A DNA stretch of 64,000 bases from positions 75,705-139,704 of the forward strand of contig JACKBR010000007.1 in assembly GCA_020634495.1 (NCBI GenBank), written 5' to 3'. The stretch comes from Ardenticatenaceae bacterium. Lineage in GTDB: Bacteria > Chloroflexota > Anaerolineae > Promineifilales > Promineifilaceae. The notes beneath the pieces are model-generated. The model worked only from the letters and a program-made list of their open reading frames with translations. It searched no databases and was not told the origin of the DNA. Positions 43,178 through 52,561 of this stretch are shown piece after piece. The position numbers and the translations under genes are program-made. The first letter of the stretch is position 1, and each line of letters starts with the position of its first letter.

Positions 43178-43723
43178 ATGATGATTCCCCAAACATTATT
43201 TTGGCTGCGCCCGATGACAATGGCAGACTTGCCTGGCGTGCGTGAGGTGGATCGGCTTTCTTTCCCTACGCCAGCGCGGGCAGGGTTGTTTGAGCATGAG
43301 TTGGCGCAAAATGATATGGCGTATTATCAGGTATTGGGGCTGGGTGAAGACGGCCGTTCTGCACAAATCATTGGCTTTTCTGGCTTTTGGCTCATTGCCG
43401 ATGAAATTCACATCAGCACCATTGCCAGCCATCCCCAATGGCGCGGGCGGGGCCTGGGAGAACTTCTGCTGCTCAATTTGCTGTTCCAAGCGTACACCCT
43501 TCCCGCAAACATGGTGACACTAGAGGTGCGACGCAGCAACGCTGTCGCCCAGGCGCTCTACGAAAAGTACCAATTTAAGGAAGTGGGCATCCGGCCGCGC
43601 TATTACCGCGACACGGGGGAAGATGCCTTGCTCATGACAATGGCGGCGCTGAATGCCCGGTACCATCATTTCCTGGAAAACCAGCAAAATGTTTTGTACC
43701 AACGGCTGCAAAGTGAGGCTTAA
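43178..43723 (+). CDS. GNAT acetyltransferase, RimI-like
   Basis: 181 residues from ATG 43178 (or 43181); an earlier in-frame start lies inside tsaB and is unlikely. GNAT motifs: LRPMTMADLPGVREVDRLSF, EIHISTIASHPQWRGRGLGELLL (acetyl-CoA loop R-x-x-G-x-G), and TLEVRRSNAVAQALYEKYQF. Its place after tsaB points to the RimI group that N-acetylates ribosomal or other N-termini. Longer than E. coli RimI (148) by C-terminal residues. Confidence 0.88.
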   Translation: MMIPQTLFWLRPMTMADLPGVREVDRLSFPTPARAGLFEHELAQNDMAYYQVLGLGEDGRSAQIIGFSGFWLIADEIHISTIASHPQWRGRGLGELLLLNLLFQAYTLPANMVTLEVRRSNAVAQALYEKYQFKEVGIRPRYYRDTGEDALLMTMAALNARYHHFLENQQNVLYQRLQSEA

Positions 43724-43825
43724 GTTTTTCTGCCTTGTATATGTTAGCGTAAGCAGGCTGCTTAATAAATTGAGATGAGCCAGGAATTAGCTCCCCTCTT
43801 TAACTTGAACAATTAGGAAGATGCT

Positions 43826-44845
43826 ATGAAATTATTTATTACGGGTGGTGCGGGCTTTATTGGCTGCAACAGCGCCGACTATTTTTTACGGCAAGGGCAC
43901 GATGTGGTTGTGTTCGATAATTTGTCGCGCAAGGGAGGGCCAACGAACCTGGAATGGCTGCAAACCCGGCATAGTGAGCGGTTTCAGTTTGTGCCTGGCG
44001 ATATTCGTAATTATGATTCGCTGGCCGCGGCAATTGGTGGGGCAGACGCGGTGCTGCATTTGGCCAGCCAGGTGGCGGTAACGACTTCGGTGCAAAACCC
44101 GCGGGAAGATTTTGAAATCAATGCCTTGGGGACGTTTAATGTGCTGGAGGCGGTGCGGCATGTTTGCCCAGATGCGGCCGTTTTGTATGCGTCAACCAAT
44201 AAGGTGTACGGGGGTATGGAAGGGGCCAGGGTGGAACTGCGTAACGGCCGTTACCAATATGCCAATTTCCCAAATGGTATTCCTGAAACGTATCCGCTCG
44301 ATTTTCATTCGCCATATGGCTGCTCCAAGGGGGCTGGCGACCAATACATGCTGGATTACGGCCGTATCTACGGCCTCAAAACAATGGTGTTTCGCCAATC
44401 GTGCATTTATGGGCAGCGTCAGTTTGGCATTGAAGACCAGGGCTGGGTGGCACATTTTGTCATTGCCACCGTCTTGAACCGTCCCATTACCATTTATGGC
44501 GATGGCAAACAGGTGCGCGATTTGCTGCATGTGCAAGATTTAGTACATGCCTATGAGCTGGGCATCCAAAACATAGATGCCTTTGCTGGAGACGTGTTTA
44601 ACGTTGGGGGTGGTGCGAACAATACTTTGTCCGTTTGGACAGAATTTGGCCCGCTCCTGGCGCAATTATCTGGCCAAGAGCCACCGGTTACGCGGGCCGA
44701 CTGGCGACCCGGTGACCAGCGTGTTTTTATTGCTGATATTGGCAAAATTACCCGGCAGCTCGGCTGGCAGCCAACGATTACGCCTCAGCAAGGCATCCAA
44801 GATTTATATGATTGGGTGTCGTCGAACCCAGGTCTTTTTCAATAA
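43826..44845 (+). CDS. NAD-dependent epimerase/dehydratase, CDP-paratose 2-epimerase-like
   Basis: 339 residues, extended SDR. Cofactor loop TGGAGFIG, LHLASQVAVTTSVQNP, and the catalytic YGCSK (Tyr-x3-Lys), with FRQSCIYGQRQFGIEDQGWVAHF, a stretch typical of RfbE/tyvelose epimerases. It would interconvert a nucleotide-linked sugar for surface glycans. No other glycan genes are next to it, so the substrate is unproven. SD TAGGAAG. Confidence 0.88.
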   Translation: MKLFITGGAGFIGCNSADYFLRQGHDVVVFDNLSRKGGPTNLEWLQTRHSERFQFVPGDIRNYDSLAAAIGGADAVLHLASQVAVTTSVQNPREDFEINALGTFNVLEAVRHVCPDAAVLYASTNKVYGGMEGARVELRNGRYQYANFPNGIPETYPLDFHSPYGCSKGAGDQYMLDYGRIYGLKTMVFRQSCIYGQRQFGIEDQGWVAHFVIATVLNRPITIYGDGKQVRDLLHVQDLVHAYELGIQNIDAFAGDVFNVGGGANNTLSVWTEFGPLLAQLSGQEPPVTRADWRPGDQRVFIADIGKITRQLGWQPTITPQQGIQDLYDWVSSNPGLFQ

Positions 44846-44938
44846 GCAAGCCATTGCCCGTGAAAAAGAAGGTAAATTTTTCCTGTTTACCCATATTTCC
44901 CATATGAACCCAATCCTCAATAACCATATTATTATGGT

Positions 44939-46243
44939 ATGGGCCACAGATTAGAAGGTATCGAGCTTTTAGATTACGTTTTGCGTGTCAGCCGTGACAT
45001 GGCAGAAGCGCATTCGCTGGCCCCGCTATTGGCATATACGATTGACAAGGTTTTAACGTTGGTTGGTGCCGAGCGGGGTTATATTGCGCTGAAAAAGCAA
45101 GATGGTTCAATTGAGTTTAGCATCCGGCGAGATAATAAGGGCAATGACCTGAAGGGTTTGGCGGATGAGGTGAGCTATTCCATTTTGCAAGAGGTTGTGC
45201 AATCTGGCGACTCTGTTGTGCTTAGCGACGCCATGCAAGACCCGCAGTTTGGCCAGGCGAAGAGCGTTATGGCTTTGCGGCTGCGTTCGATTATGTGCGT
45301 GCCTTTAATTACGCGGAACCAAACGATTGGTGCAATTTATGTGGAAAATCGCTCTATCCGCGGCCGTTTTCGGGAAACAGATTTGGCTCCGTTGCAGCTT
45401 TTTGCTAATCAGGCGGCCATTGCTATTGAAAATACTGAACTGATTGAGAATCTAAAGATTGCCAATGATCATCTGACGGAGTTAGATGAGTTAAAGAACA
45501 ATTTCATTATTTTGGTTTCGCATGAGCTAAAGACGCCGCTAACGGCCGTTTCTACCTATGCCCAAATGATGAATATGATCGTTGAAAAAGCTGGCCTGGA
45601 GGGCGACCCGATGTTGAGCCGTACGGCCGCAAATTTGGATAAAGCCACCAACCGGATGAAGCATGTCATTGATGAAATTGTGCAATTCTTTCGGATTGTT
45701 TCTGGGCAGCTTGAGATGGTTTTTCATGAAGTTCGGCTAAAAGATGTCATTTTACCAATTGTCAATGGCTTAACGGCCGTTTGCCAGGAGCGTAACTTAA
45801 CTATCCAGGTTCTTGATCTGCAAACGCTGCCGCTGGTAATAGCCGACGCCCAAAGGCTGAAAGTGGTATTCCAAAACATCATCGGCAATGCCGTTAAGTA
45901 CACGCCAGATGGCGGCCAGATTAGCATTCAGGCTGTCTGCAAAGATGATCATCTTCTGGAGATTTTGGTAAAAGATACCGGCATTGGTATTCCAAAAGAT
46001 GAACAGAAGCGCGTGTTTGATATGTTCCACGTTTTAGGTTCTATCCATACCCACTCAACGAGCAAAAGCGCTTTTCGGGGTGGGGGATTTGGCCTTGGTT
46101 TGCCCATTGCCAAAGGCATTTTGGAGGCGCACAAAGGTGACATTCATTTAGAAAGCAGCGGTTTTGATGAAGCGCTGCTGCCTGGGACAGTGTGTCGGGT
46201 AACCCTGCCATATGTGGCGGAAATGGTGCCTGAGGCTGCCTAA
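44939..46243 (+). CDS. GAF-domain sensor histidine kinase
   Basis: 434 residues without membrane segments. GAF domain at ~20-170 (LVGAERGYIAL, SIMCVPLITRNQTIGAIYVEN, LQLFANQAAIAIEN). HisKA has SHELKTPL with the phospho-His. HATPase_c has N box NIIGNAVKY, G1 DTGIGIP, and G2 GGGFGLGLPIAKG. A soluble two-component sensor; no response regulator is adjacent, so it is an orphan. A terminator built of two palindrome copies follows. Confidence 0.92.
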   Translation: MGHRLEGIELLDYVLRVSRDMAEAHSLAPLLAYTIDKVLTLVGAERGYIALKKQDGSIEFSIRRDNKGNDLKGLADEVSYSILQEVVQSGDSVVLSDAMQDPQFGQAKSVMALRLRSIMCVPLITRNQTIGAIYVENRSIRGRFRETDLAPLQLFANQAAIAIENTELIENLKIANDHLTELDELKNNFIILVSHELKTPLTAVSTYAQMMNMIVEKAGLEGDPMLSRTAANLDKATNRMKHVIDEIVQFFRIVSGQLEMVFHEVRLKDVILPIVNGLTAVCQERNLTIQVLDLQTLPLVIADAQRLKVVFQNIIGNAVKYTPDGGQISIQAVCKDDHLLEILVKDTGIGIPKDEQKRVFDMFHVLGSIHTHSTSKSAFRGGGFGLGLPIAKGILEAHKGDIHLESSGFDEALLPGTVCRVTLPYVAEMVPEAA

Positions 46244-46273
46244 GGGAAAGCACCACATCATTTTTATTTTGCC

Positions 46274-46309
46274 AACGGCCGTTACCCGCGTAACGGCCGT
46301 TTTTTTTTA
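46274..46309 (+). terminator. Terminator formed by two AACGGCCGTT palindromes
   Basis: AACGGCCGTTA (46274-46284) and TAACGGCCGTT (46291-46301) pair around CCCGCG, then eight or more T follow. It ends the histidine kinase transcript. The rest of the gap to 46534 shows a GAATCTA/TAGATTC inverted repeat (46461-46487) and no gene. Confidence 0.88.
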
Positions 46310-46534
46310 CAAATCAGCGTCGTCCAGGTTTGCTCAAGCATGGATTTGGGTAACTTGAAGGATTTCCCCACTTTTACATGGTACTTTGGTTCTAGTAAGG
46401 TGGTTTGTAAGGAAATGTAACAATTTACGTAAGGCCAGTTAATTACTCTGAAATCGCAAGGAATCTACTTTTATCCTTAATAGATTCTACGTATTGTAAT
46501 TGGGGATGTATCGAATTAACTTAGGAGAGCCATC

Positions 46535-49500
46535 ATGAACCGGGGAGCCATACGTGAAAAACGTACCCGTTTCGTAGCCATCTCACTCATCATATTCGCA
46601 TTTGCTGTAGCGGTTGTTGCCCTTTCTGGGGGAACGGCCGTAGCCAATGCAGACATTACAGAGAGTGCTATGCAAAAGCTAGAGCCAGCTTTGCAAGCGA
46701 TGATTACGGAACAATATTCCAAAACGATACCCGTTATTGTCCAAAAAGCAGGCGATAGTGACCAGGCAGAGCAGTTACTGGCAGCATTGGGTGGAACCGT
46801 AAGCTACGATTTAACCATTATCAATGCGTTTGCCACCGAACTAGAGAGCGAGGCGCTTTTACAATTAGCCAGCTCCCCCTCAGTTGCCTACATTAGCCTG
46901 GATGCTTTGGTTGAAAATAGCGATACGGATGATTCTAGCAGCCCCCTAAACCTGCTAGAAAATCCAGGTTTTGAATCTGGGTTTTCAGGCTGGAATGTTT
47001 CAGGTGAAGCGCTTATTTCTGGTGAGTCTTACACCGGGTCTAATGCCTTAATAACGAGTGGTGAAGCTTACCAAAACATTCCTGTTACCCCCGGTGAAAC
47101 AATTACCTTTTCCTTGTGGGCAAAAGAGCTAAATAATAATGGTTGGGCCGAAGCTCGACTGGAATTCTACAATGTGAATGGGTACCTCATTGCCGATAAC
47201 TGGGTAGAAATTGTTCATACGCAATACACCCAATACGATATGAAACAAAAAGTGCCAGCCCAGGCATATTATGCTGTTGTTCGCATTGCCACTGGTTCTG
47301 GCCAGAATAGCTCTGTTTTAGTTGATGATGCTTCTGTCATAAGCACCAGCGATGCGTATGTTCCCAGCAGCGCCAACTTGCTAGAAAATAATGGTTTTGA
47401 GTCAGGAACCAGCAGCTGGCACACCGAGGGCGTTGCCCGCTGGACAAGTTACAGCAGGAATGTCTACAGCGGCAGCCGGGCGGTGGAATTAGCGTGGGGT
47501 TACAGCTCAATTGACCAGTGGGCCACCATTCAACCGGGGCAGGCCTATAACCTGACGGGCTGGTATAAAATGTCCTCTGGCATTTACTGGGGATCGGTTT
47601 GGGTTGGTTATTATGATGCCAACTGGGACTATTTAACGGCCGTTGGCACCGACCTGCAATACAGTAAATCATATGCTCCCTTTGAGATTAATAGTGTGGC
47701 TCCCGCTCAGGCACGTTACATTGTGGTTTGGCTAGGTAAAGATGGCTCAGGCAGACTGTATGCTGATGATATGGACTTGCGCGTGCAAACGGCCGCTTCC
47801 AGTTCAGTCAACATGCTAGACAACGGCGACTTCAATAATGGCGATAAGTATTGGGGAACCTGGGGCAGCAGCAACGCCACCAGCATCGTTACCGACTCTC
47901 CTATAGACAACACCAGCTTAAAAATAGATGGTAATTGGAATGGTAATGGCGTTTGGCAGCAAGTATTGGCCAGCGAAAGTCAGGCTTATACCTATTCTGG
48001 TTGGCTTAAGTCTGTAGAATTTCATAATTCTTGGCGCAGCTGGGACAATGGTTGGATTATGGTGTCGTTGGACTTTCAGGACGCTGATCAGAACTTCATT
48101 TCAGCCATTACCCATGAGATTTACGTCGATAATGTCTGGATGCCCTTCAAAATATCGAGCATTGCTCCCGAAGGCACAGCCTACGTAACCGCCATCGCCT
48201 GGGTGTCTGATTGTGACAGTTGTGATTTGTATGTGGACAATCTTTCCCTGGCGGCGGCCACAACAGAACCCCAGCTAAATGATTATCTGCAAGCCACTGG
48301 CGCGGATCAACTGCATGATATGGGGATCGATGGCGCTGGCGTAGGGATTGCCGTGCTTGATTCTGGGGTAAACACAAATGCGCTGCGCAAATTAACCACG
48401 GCAGTGTTTAACGTTGATGAAAATTTATTGGATGGCGATAGCAACGGCCACGGAACATTTATGGCTGGCCTGATAGCGGGTGGAGCAACCGACGCCCATG
48501 GCAACCCCATTGCTGTAGCGCCTGGCGCAGAAATTATCAGCGTGCAGGTTCTAGACAATCAAGGCCGAGGAAATAGTTCCAGCGTAATTGCCGGGCTAGA
48601 CTGGATTCTCAACAACAAAGATCAATATAACATTCGCATTGTCAATATGTCATTGTCTGGCGCTGTAACGGATGCCTACTGGAACAATCCGATTAATCAG
48701 GCTGTAGAGCAGCTTTGGGCCAATGGGGTGGTTGTTGTAGCTGCGGCGGGCAACACGGGGCCAGATGCGGGTTCCATAACCACACCCGGCAATGATCCCT
48801 TTGTGATTACGGTTGGGGCGTTTACAGATAATTACACGCCACTCTATTTAAATGATGATTATGTGCCACCTTTTAGCGCATCTGGGCCTTCAGAGGCGGG
48901 CTTCATTAAGCCAGATGTTTTGGCTCCTGGGGCGCATCTGTTGATGTATGTTGGTGAAGACAGTGACTACGCTACAACATATCCGCAGCTAAGCCGGGCA
49001 GGTGGTTGGTATCAGGGGTCTGGCACTTCGGCGGCAACGGCCGTTACTTCCGGTGTTGTGGCGCTGATGCTGCAAGAGCACCCAGAACTTACGCCCGACC
49101 AGGTGAAATACCGCCTGATGGTGACGGCGCGTCCGGCCGTGAACAGTGATGGCACGCTGGCCGTTAGCATCTTCCAGCAAGGTGCAGGGCGCATTTGGGC
49201 AACCGATGCCGTGCTGGGTGATCACCAGGGCGAAGCGAATGGTGGCATGATCCCTGGCGAAGCGTATGTTGGCCCAGTCGTTTACGACGAAGAACGCGGC
49301 GGCTATGCCATTGTTGATGCAGAACGGAATTTGCTGCCAGAAGGCGAAGATTTTTTCTGGGACGGCGGTAATTTCTGGGCTGGCGGCAACTTTTGGGCAG
49401 GCGGTAATTTCTGGGCCGGTGGCAACTTCTGGGCTGGCGGCAACTTCTGGGCAGGCGGTAATTTCTGGGCCGGTGGCAACTTCTGGGCTGGCACCTACTT

Positions 49501-49597
49501 TGATAATGCCAACTATTATTGGAATACGTCTACTTACGCCCAGGAAAACTCATCAACAAGTCTGTATCAGATTGGTTTCCTGGCACAGCAACCATAA
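46535..49597 (+). CDS. Secreted subtilase (S8) with carbohydrate-binding-like domains and GGNFWA repeats, no. 1
   Basis: 1020 residues. N-terminal signal sequence (~15-35), an I9-like prodomain (~55-125), three similar beta-sandwich repeats of CBM type (~140-570; NLLENPGFESG, NLLENNGFESG, NMLDNGDFNNG), then the S8 domain. Catalytic residues: D609 (VLDSG), H639 (NGHGTFMAG), N740 (AAAGNTG), S832 (GTSAATAV). The end carries seven tandem GGNFWA hexapeptides (nt 49369-49494) and a short Tyr/Asn-rich tail. It is probably an extracellular protease held at or near the surface. SD TAGGAGAG. Confidence 0.9.
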   Translation: MNRGAIREKRTRFVAISLIIFAFAVAVVALSGGTAVANADITESAMQKLEPALQAMITEQYSKTIPVIVQKAGDSDQAEQLLAALGGTVSYDLTIINAFATELESEALLQLASSPSVAYISLDALVENSDTDDSSSPLNLLENPGFESGFSGWNVSGEALISGESYTGSNALITSGEAYQNIPVTPGETITFSLWAKELNNNGWAEARLEFYNVNGYLIADNWVEIVHTQYTQYDMKQKVPAQAYYAVVRIATGSGQNSSVLVDDASVISTSDAYVPSSANLLENNGFESGTSSWHTEGVARWTSYSRNVYSGSRAVELAWGYSSIDQWATIQPGQAYNLTGWYKMSSGIYWGSVWVGYYDANWDYLTAVGTDLQYSKSYAPFEINSVAPAQARYIVVWLGKDGSGRLYADDMDLRVQTAASSSVNMLDNGDFNNGDKYWGTWGSSNATSIVTDSPIDNTSLKIDGNWNGNGVWQQVLASESQAYTYSGWLKSVEFHNSWRSWDNGWIMVSLDFQDADQNFISAITHEIYVDNVWMPFKISSIAPEGTAYVTAIAWVSDCDSCDLYVDNLSLAAATTEPQLNDYLQATGADQLHDMGIDGAGVGIAVLDSGVNTNALRKLTTAVFNVDENLLDGDSNGHGTFMAGLIAGGATDAHGNPIAVAPGAEIISVQVLDNQGRGNSSSVIAGLDWILNNKDQYNIRIVNMSLSGAVTDAYWNNPINQAVEQLWANGVVVVAAAGNTGPDAGSITTPGNDPFVITVGAFTDNYTPLYLNDDYVPPFSASGPSEAGFIKPDVLAPGAHLLMYVGEDSDYATTYPQLSRAGGWYQGSGTSAATAVTSGVVALMLQEHPELTPDQVKYRLMVTARPAVNSDGTLAVSIFQQGAGRIWATDAVLGDHQGEANGGMIPGEAYVGPVVYDEERGGYAIVDAERNLLPEGEDFFWDGGNFWAGGNFWAGGNFWAGGNFWAGGNFWAGGNFWAGGNFWAGTYFDNANYYWNTSTYAQENSSTSLYQIGFLAQQP
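49369..49494 (+). repeat. Tandem 18-bp coding repeat (7 x GGNFWA)
   Basis: Seven in-frame copies with silent changes (GGCGGTAATTTCTGGGCT type). They alternate between synonymous versions, so repeat expansion by unequal exchange is likely. Confidence 0.95.
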
Positions 49598-49620
49598 AGT
49601 TATCTAACTGTGATAATTGA

Positions 49621-49656
49621 CCCAACCGTCTTGGCTAAACAAGACGGTTGGGTTTT
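49621..49656 (+). terminator. Strong terminator after subtilase no. 1
   Basis: CCCAACCGTCTT (49621-49632) pairs with AAGACGGTTGGG (49641-49652), loop GGCTAAAC-like, then TTTT. It lies 38 bases before the next subtilase start. Confidence 0.92.
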
Positions 49657-49694
49657 CATAAAAGCCGCATTTTGTACGTTGATCGGGGGATCCA

Positions 49695-52468
49695 ATGAAC
49701 AAAAATTTATCCAACACTATCCGAAGGCCATTTTTCTTTCTGCTTTTTTTCTGTTCACTGATGTTTGCTGTATTGGCAGCGCCAGCAAGCAGCACGGCCG
49801 TATCCCAAAATGCACCCGCCGCCAGCTATATTGTTCAAGCGGTTGATATGGAAACGGCCGTTGCCAAAGTTACTCAGGTTGGCGGCACCATTACCCACGA
49901 ACTGGGCATCATCAACGCCGTAGGCGCTGACCTGACACCTGCCCAATTTGCGGTTCTGGAAAACAACAAAGCCATTCTGTTGCTCCAGGAAAATCACCAG
50001 GTGCAAATGAGTAACACCGCGAGCCAGGAAGTTGAGGTGCGCGTGAGCAGCGATGCAGACGATGCGGAAGAATCACCCTCTGGCAACATGTACTTGAACA
50101 GCTCAGATTTAGAGCTGGTGTACGATGATTACAACGGGGGAACGCAGCTTGTAGGCATGCGCTTCCGCTCTTTAGCGATTCCCCAGGGAGCGACGATCAC
50201 CCACGCCAAGATTGAGTTTGAGGTAGACGAAACAGATTATACGTCTACCTCGTTGGTGATTCAGGCGGAAGCTGTAGACAATGCGGCCGTTTTCACCACA
50301 GCCGACAACAACATTAGCAGCCGCCCCCGAACCATCGCGACCGTGAACTGGACAAATATTCCTGCCTGGAATCAGACCAGTGAAAAACAGCAGACGCCGG
50401 ATATTTCCGCTGTGATTCAAGAAATCGTGTCGCGCAGCGGTTGGAACAACGGTAATGACCTCGTTCTCATCATAACGGGGTCTGGCACGCGCACGGCTGA
50501 ATCGCATGATGGAGAAAGCAGCAACGCTCCCCTACTCACCATCGAGTACACCACGGGATCAGAAAGCGCTGAAGGATCGTCCGGCGGCAACACCGTCTGG
50601 ACGGTGCGCGATGAATTTAACGCTGTTTCCTACAGTGGTAACGACGGCACGGCCAATTGGAATGGGGATTGGGTTGAATTTGGCGAAAATGACGGCCCTT
50701 CACACGGCCGTATCGAAGTAGATGACAGCTCCCGCTGCGCCTCTGGCTACTGCCTGGAAATGGGGGGCGATGAGGTAAACATGTACGGCCGTGGCGTTTT
50801 CCGCGCTGTTAATCTGAGCGGTGTCACCTCGGCCGAGCTGACCTTTAGCTACCGCCGCAGTGGTGATGAGGATGGCAGCATCAGCCTGCAAGTGAGCAGC
50901 GATGGCAGCGATTGGACGACCCTGGAAACCTATTCTATGTCGCGTAGCGATTCGCAGCAGATAGCCCAAAATTTTGACATTACCCCCTTTGCTACCGCCA
51001 ATACGCAGATTCGCTTCGTGGGCAACAGGGGCGAAGTTGAAGGCTACATGCGCATCGATGATGTCGCCATCACGTACGTCACCGAAGGGATGATTCCAGA
51101 CGTCGCCCATACCGAAATAGTTCATGCCAGTTCACTGCACGATGCAGGTTACACGGGCGAGGGTATCACCGTTGCCGTAATGGATACAGGTTTTTTGGCT
51201 GATGGGCGCTGACCACAAAAAGCAACGGCTCTGCCCGCAACATCGTGCAGTATGATGCCATTTCTGACCAGGAATATCTAGAAACTATTTCCGACGATGA
51301 TAGCGGGCATGGCAGCCACGTCACCAGCGTTATTGCCAGCAACGATGAAGACAGCGACGGCGATCACGCCGGGGTGGCCCCAGACGTTGATCTGGTCTCT
51401 GTAAAAGCTTTCGACCACGACGGAGAAGGGAGTTATCTGGACGTTATTCGCGGCATGGATTGGATTGTGGCTCACAAAGATGCACATAATATTCGCGTCG
51501 TGAACCTCTCATTTAGCGCCCCGCCCCAATCTTACTATTGGGATGATCCTTTGAACCAGGCCGTAATGGCCGCCTGGGATGCTGGCATTGTGGTGGTGGC
51601 AGCTGGAAACGGGGGGCCAGCTCCAATGACGATTGGCGTACCAGGTAATGTTCCCTACATCATTACCGTTGGGGCCATGTCAGATAATTACACTGTTGCA
51701 GATCGAACGGATGATATTTTGACATCTTTTTCAGCAGCTGGGCCAACTGTAGAAGGTTTTGTGAAGCCAGAAGTTGTCGCTCCCGGTGGCCATATTTTGG
51801 GAGTTATGCCACCTTATGCCCAAATTGCCCTGGACTATCCAGAATTTCATGATAATGGAAACTACTTTACGATGTCTGGAACCTCGCAGGCAACGGCCGT
51901 TACCAGTGGTGTGGTTGCACTCATGCTGCAAAACGAGCCTACATTGACGCCAGATGTTGTTAAATGTCGCCTGATGATGACGGCTCAGCCAGCCATTGAA
52001 GCAGATAACACCCTTACTTACAGCTTGTTCCAGCAAGGTGCAGGACTCATAAACGCGGATGCAGCAATTGTTAGTTCTGAAAGCGGCTGTGCCAACCAAG
52101 GAATGGATATTCAAACCGATATTGATGGCAGCCAACATTACGGCGGCCCGGCCAGCTACGATGAAACCACCGATAGCTACAATTTAGTCGATGCCGAAGG
52201 TAACTTCATTGGCGATGCTTATGCCTGGGGCGGTGCCTATTACAGAACCGATGGCAACTTCTGGGCTGGCGGCAACTTTTGGAGTGGCGGAAATTTCTGG
52301 TCTGGTGGCAACTTCTGGAGCGGCGGTAATTTCTGGTCTGGCGGCAACTTCTGGAGCGGTGGCAATTTCTGGTCTGGCGGTAACTTCTGGTCTGGCAGCT
52401 TCGCCCCGGAGGCAAACGTTAACATGAACTCAGCCATGTCTATTAATGCCTGGGTACCTCAGGAATAA
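49695..52468 (+). pseudogene. Subtilase (S8) no. 2, interrupted by a one-base frameshift
   Basis: The frame from ATG 49695 runs to TGA 51210-51212 just past the catalytic Asp (VMDTGFLADGR stop). The rest reads on in another frame (ALTTKSNGSARNIVQYDA) to 52468, with SGHGSHV, AAGNGG, and SGTSQATAV intact. One base is missing between 51201 and 51210. Before the break: signal peptide, I9-like prodomain (YIVQAVDMETAV), a DNRLRE-like beta domain (~120-280, QGATITHAKIEFEV), and a MAM/LamG-like domain. The end has eight GNFW(S/A) repeats and a tail ending WVPQE as in no. 3. It could be a real disruption, a programmed shift or a sequencing error; everything downstream still looks under selection. Confidence 0.88.
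52252..52398 (+). repeat. Tandem 18-bp coding repeat (8 x G[GD]NFW[SA])
   Basis: Eight hexapeptide-coding units before the conserved SFAPEANVNMN tail of subtilase no. 2, with synonymous variation like the other two arrays. Confidence 0.95.
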
Positions 52469-52561
52469 ATTTTTCTCACGATTGACTTTGACTTGCTCAA
52501 TTTAGCGTAAGCAGCTTTGGCTACGGCCTACTGACCGTAGATTGCTGAGGAAACAATTCTC

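Noticed and set aside
46461..46487. GAATCTA/TAGATTC inverted repeat before subtilase no. 1 as an operator
   Set aside because: Only 7-bp arms with a 13-base spacer in an AT-rich leader; could be chance.
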